Source: Bryopsis sp. KO-2023 (Eukaryota > Chlorophyta > Ulvophyceae > Bryopsidales > Bryopsidaceae). Taken from it: a DNA stretch of 64,000 nt. Both the position numbers and the translations under genes were made by a program. The DNA lies in NCBI GenBank assembly GCA_030272585.1, contig BSYQ01000006.1:625001-689000 (forward strand), in the 5' to 3' direction. Below are positions 60,478-64,000 of this stretch, piece by piece (the stretch's first letter is position 1; every line of letters begins with the position of its first letter). The notes beneath the pieces are model-generated. The model was not told where the DNA came from, searched no databases, and saw nothing but the letters and a program-made list of their open reading frames with translations.

Positions 60478-60996
60478 GTTGAGTTGAATATATAGAAAAA
60501 AAAAATATAGGATCAAGAGTGAAATATGATTTTCTATTGGTATTTGGGTGTTTGAATTTTATTTTATTTTGTTTGTGGAAGAAAAGGAAAAGAACAGTGA
60601 ATGGATCAAGTGAGGGTAAAAGGGAATTTCTGGAAAACAATTAACATGCTGGGTGTGTAGAAACACTTGTGGAAATTACAGTTTGACTGAAGCTGAGACT
60701 GTGTGATTTCCAGTATGGGCTGTGAAGTCTATTGAACAGGGTTGGGTTTATGTGTGAACGGGCTGGGATGGGATGTCACAGCGGCAGTAGTAACCATAAG
60801 CAGAAACCAACATTCAGCTCAAGTCGCAATCGGGAAGTTGTTACGGAAAACGTCGGAGAATATTGCTTACAGCTATATCAGAGGTATTCTCAGAATAAGC
60901 GAGTTAGTTAACTTGGCAGTTCTGGTGAGACGTGCAATACGATCTTAGTGTACAGAACATCGCTGGGTCAGCGATCTCTCTCTAAGGGGGGAGGAG

Positions 60997-61555
60997 TGAA
61001 ACGGCTGACTTAGTAGGCGAAGATCTAGGCGGAAAACAGAGGTTACAGTCTGAGAGTTCCAGGTAGTCGCGGACTGACTGGAATGGGGTAGTTACGTGAT
61101 GCTCAATGAGAGGCTGAAACGTAGTGAAAAGAGTTCGAACCAGGTTCAGTATATTCAGTGTCAGGTCTCAGATGGCTGAGAGTTTGGGAGTCAGACTGGA
61201 AGGAGCTTCAGTCTGGGTCCTTAGTCTAGAGGTTATCAAGGGTTATAAAGGGTTAGTCGGAGCTCTGGCTAGAAGGGCTGAGCTGAGAGATGATAGAGAC
61301 GTTTTGAGGAGAGCTAGATGATAGCTAGTATTTGTAAGGTTAGGAGATGGGCTGGGAGTTTTCTAGAAGCTCTGGGCTGAGAGTATAAAAGGCTGGGGAT
61401 CGTTGTAAAGAACAAGCTTGTTGAAATAAGATTCAGTTGTATACTCTCGTGTCTCAGACCTCTCTTACAGAACTTCTGGTCGTCTCCCAACGTGTGTGAA
61501 GAACGGGTTAAGTGGCGGCTGGAAGTATTCAGCCTCGGAAAAAGAATCCGTTTCA
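60997..61555 (+). repeat. Right LTR of outer chromovirus
   Basis: A 559-base LTR ending CCGTTTCA, followed by the second GGGGG duplication at 61556-61560. It is preceded by the same purine-rich tract as the inner copy. Confidence 0.95.
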
Positions 61556-61589
61556 GGGGGCCAGGACCTCGCACAGTTGTGCGGGGTCT

Positions 61590-61746
61590 CTGTGCGGGGT
61601 GAGTGTAAATAGCGTGTGCGGGCCCCTTCGATGTGTGTGCGGGGTGATTGTAAAAAGTTTGTGCCGGTGTTTTTGGGTCCTGTGCGGGGTGAGGGTAAAT
61701 AGCGTGTGCGGGCTCCTTTGATGTGTATGCGGGGTGATTGTAGAAA
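61590..61746. repeat. Two direct repeats of about 66 bases in CACTA-like element 2
   Basis: The segment beginning TGTGCGGGGTGAGTGTAAAT (about 61590) recurs at about 61681 with a few changes. Each copy contains a second TGCGGGGTGATTGTA motif. They continue the GTGCGGGGT words of the element's left end. Confidence 0.7.
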
Positions 61747-61824
61747 CACATGTGTGCAGGTTGAAGTCGACAATGTGGTGTTACAATGAAACAATAATGA
61801 CAAACCCCCTTTGAATTGTAGACC

Positions 61825-63875
61825 TCATTTTATGATCGAAGACTTCCCATTCCCACTTATTCCAAAAAAGAATAGAAACCAAAAAAATAGCCCAAAACCA
61901 TGAACTCTGATCCTGCCATTCCGACCTTGCGCTTGTCTTTCAGTAATATAGAGCTCGTTGAACATAGAAATACTCAGCATCTGACCCACTTCCAACCGTC
62001 TTTCAATGTTTTTTTGAGCAAAGCAGAATAAGGCACATGAGGTGCAATTGTTCAAATGTTCATAATAACTGCAACATATGTTGTCACATGCATATGAATC
62101 CGGGTTCACTGAGGTTGCGAAAGTCTTAATAAAGTCTGTTTCCTGACAGAGATAGGACTTTACGGTTACGGTCACCGTAACCGGACCGTAACCACCGTAA
62201 CCGGACCGTAACCGGAGTACAATTTTCGTCAGAAAATCGTACTTTTACGGCCGTAACCGTAGCACCGTACCACTCCGTACCGCTCCGTACCGGACCGTAA
62301 CGACCGTAACGGCCGTAACAACCGTAAACCGTAGAAAGTGACCCCCGCAGGGTCCCGCGATTCCAAAGGAACCCAGGGGGATTCGAACCCGCGACCCTAC
62401 TGACTGCAGCCTAACGCTTTAACACTGAACCACGCTACTTCACGGTGATTTAGGGCCTACCGTAGTTATACCGTACCTGTTCCGTACCGTAAAAACAACA
62501 TATTACTCCGGTTACGGTACGGAGTTACGGCCGTAGTACGGTGACCGTAACTCGACCGTAACCGGACCGGACCGGAGTCGGACCAAAAATTTGGCCCAAG
62601 TCCTATCTCTGTTTCCTGAATCAAAACCAAATACAAAAAACGTTTTTTAAGAAAACAATGCGCACGTCCGATATCAGAAACAAAACAAGCATGTTGCACC
62701 ATAGTCGAAAAAAGGGGGGGCGGAAATCACCCTATCCAGCTGCCCTTTGCAATTGTTGTTACGTTTTTTTCATGGGGTGGGCAGGCTGCCCATTCTAACA
62801 CACCTCCATCTTCCTTTTTCTGCTGGGATTAGTCTTTTTGATCCTCCGACCGAGCGGGCTGGCATTCTCGAATAATCTTCACTGTACCTCATCTTTACGG
62901 ACAAAAGAATACGTCCCCCCTCCCATAGACCCATGAGCTGATTAGCCCAGCCATCGAATCCCTCACTGCCTGGAAGACAAAACCAGCTGTCAACCCCCCC
63001 CCCAAACCAAAGGAAAGGCCTGCCCAATCAACAAGAACTAGGATCTGGTGTGTACTGTATCATGCGAATTTTGTACATTTCCTGCGTCCAAGGGTTGGAA
63101 CAAATCAATTATTTCAAGATAACTAAAAGCGACCTCAACATTTTTTCTTTTCTGCCTATTTCCATTACTGCAAAAAAGGTTCCTGCTACATGAAATGCAT
63201 CTTGCTGATGCACCCACAGCATAAATCCCTGTAACACATCAGGGCATTTTTTTTTGTTTTTCAACACACTTGATATTGTTTCCGGGACTGTCCATGTCGG
63301 CCCCATGGCAGAGATGTTGCTCATTCAATTTCCCACCTCCGACTTCCTCCTGAATATCGTTTCTCCACAGATTATACCTGGTCCACAATTTGGTGTTTTG
63401 CACTGGAAAAATCTCTGTCGTCCTCCTTCCTAAGCCTGCGAGAAAAATTACCAAAAATTCATGATGCACAAAGAATAGATATTCCTAGCCATCTCCCCAA
63501 GGTCGAAACTCCATTCGAACCGATTGATTAAACCTCAGTGCACAACTCACCGCCACGAACGGCATGATAAACTGAACAGAACCCGTTTCGCTCCAAACAG
63601 ATATTCAATCTTCGCATGTCCTAGTTCAATCCATCGCCACCATCTGCATCGATTTCTTCATAAATTTCGGTGCCACAGTCACTTCCATCGTCGCTGGAGC
63701 TGGATGGCTGGGTGTATCTAGGGACATGCTGCTTGTGTCTGACTGCGTTCACCCCGAACGGGCGACTAAATTGTGACTGAATCGAGGCCTTCGATAAATC
63801 TTTCCAAAAAAGTAAACAAAACAGTTCACGATACAGGATTTCAGATCCGACCATTATGTACCATTGGGTCCTCAA
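61825..63875 (-). CDS. Possible minus-strand multi-exon gene, product not recognised
   Basis: Exon-like minus-strand blocks are 63621-63875 (acidic C-terminal stretch SSSSDDGSDCGTEIYEEIDA), 63240-63469, about 62830-62970 (after an acceptor CTTCCAG, with GFDGWANQLMGLWEGGR) and about 61930-62146 (Cys-rich, DNICCSYYEHLNNCTSCALF). Splice signals are present, but I could not build one consistent chain and recognise no domain. A MITE is inserted at the intron-exon border of the last block. If CACTA-like element 2 extends this far, this may be another captured gene, again in antisense. Confidence 0.25.
62147..62611 (-). mobile_element. hAT-type MITE with tRNA-like core, copy 2 (465 bp)
   Basis: Same length and ends as the copy at 47605-48069, in the opposite orientation, with only a handful of differences by eye. 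It is flanked by the 8-base duplication TTTCCTGA (62139-62146, 62612-62619). The tRNA-like core lies at about 62366-62441 on the minus strand, with box B (GGATTCGAACC on the plus strand) intact. Confidence 0.92.
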
Positions 63876-64000
63876 ACCACCATTGTTTCGAAGGTTACTC
63901 TTTTGGGGGAAGGGGGAAATTGCCGGGTATCACGAGTGTGTGCATGGATACACTGGGGTTTCGTTTTGTTTTCTTTCAAACACCGATGCCTAGATTTGTT
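62705..64000. other. Right edge of window, unassigned
   Basis: Apart from the minus-strand exon-like blocks already listed, there are short C- and G-runs (for example near 62715 and 62990) and AT-rich spacers. No CACTA right end, promoter or RNA gene was recognised. Confidence 0.3.

Larger units (their letters stand above)
44885..61555 (+). mobile_element. Chromodomain Ty3/Gypsy LTR element, outer copy (broken)
   Basis: Chromovirus of the Ty3/Gypsy order. Two 559-base LTRs (44885-45443, 60997-61555) begin TG and end CA and are flanked by the 5-base duplication GGGGG (44880-44884, 61556-61560). Parts: tRNA-primer-like site TGGTTTCGGAGCGA after the left LTR, short upstream frames (45467-45691, 45735-46094), gag (from 46102, continued after the inserted copy at 55597-55803), a pol region with protease, reverse transcriptase, RNase H, integrase and chromodomain (55746-59364), a third ORF (59479-60477), and a purine-rich tract before the right LTR. 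It is broken: gag is split by a second copy of the same family and pol has about one further break. The two LTRs look identical by eye, so it is young. Without the inner copy it is about 8.0 kb. Confidence 0.93.
44443..61760. mobile_element. CACTA-like DNA transposon 2 (left end; right end not seen), split by retroelements
   Basis: This begins CACTATGGGAAATCGCGG, sharing its first 13 bases with CACTA-like element 1. It starts inside an open coding exon of the XMAP215-like gene. Just inside lie GTGCGGGGT/ACCCCGCAC words on both strands. The same words continue at 61561-61746 on the far side of a 16.7 kb retroelement, showing that the element was split. No matching right end (CCCATAGTG) was found up to 64000, so it either ends beyond the window or has lost its end. 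No transposase was seen. Confidence 0.65.

Overview
The window is nuclear DNA of a eukaryote, most likely a single-celled or simple alga or another protist. Genes are split by many GT-AG introns of about 80 to 420 bases, and the encoded domains (XMAP215 C-terminus, VHL beta domain, KH domain, FPGS relic) are eukaryotic. The mobile elements (chromodomain Ty3/Gypsy, CACTA-like, hAT-like, LINE) also fit. I cannot name the species: the gene content fits several algal or protist groups.

Layout. (1) 262-6818 plus an orphaned tail at 11577-11819: a large membrane protein gene, 5' end outside the window. It carries chlamydial-type Pmp (GGA[I/V]/FxxN) beta-helix repeats, a Cys-rich stretch and several membrane segments. 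Its last exon is split by a 4.8 kb CACTA-like transposon (6780-11572), which holds an antisense intron-bearing membrane-protein gene fragment and in turn carries an 834 bp hAT-like element. (2) 12232-15611: a small two-exon gene on the minus strand and a divergent VHL-beta-domain gene. (3) 16716-23070: a complete 12-exon paralogue of the first gene (1518 codons predicted, same intron phases). (4) 24.0-36.5 kb: a KH-domain gene fragment, decayed DNA, an FPGS pseudogene piece, three tandem copies of a 2.3-2.6 kb unit with conserved hairpins, and an inverted, scrambled scrap of a third Pmp paralogue. (5) 38016-44442: a gene whose product resembles only the C-terminal part of XMAP215/MOR1 microtubule polymerases, followed by coiled-coil exons. 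A 5'-truncated antisense LINE sits in one intron and a second CACTA-like element begins inside the last exon. (6) 44443-61760: that CACTA-like element has been hit by a chromodomain Ty3/Gypsy element (44885-61555), itself hit by a second copy of the same family (46896-55596), which was hit by a 465 bp hAT-type MITE. The target duplications found (4, 8, 5, 5 and 8 bases) give the order of insertion. (7) 61.8-64.0 kb: a second MITE copy and exon-like minus-strand frames I do not recognise.

How it fits together. The host part is a tandem pair of large receptor-like surface proteins around a VHL-like gene. One member of the pair and the XMAP215-like gene have both been hit in their final exon by the same CACTA-like family. 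The two chromoviruses are young by their matching LTR pairs and carry an extra conserved ORF (coiled coil plus Cys-rich) after the integrase, which is not an envelope gene by any feature I can see.

All coordinates of exons were worked out by eye from splice signals, reading frame and paralogue comparison. No database search was possible.
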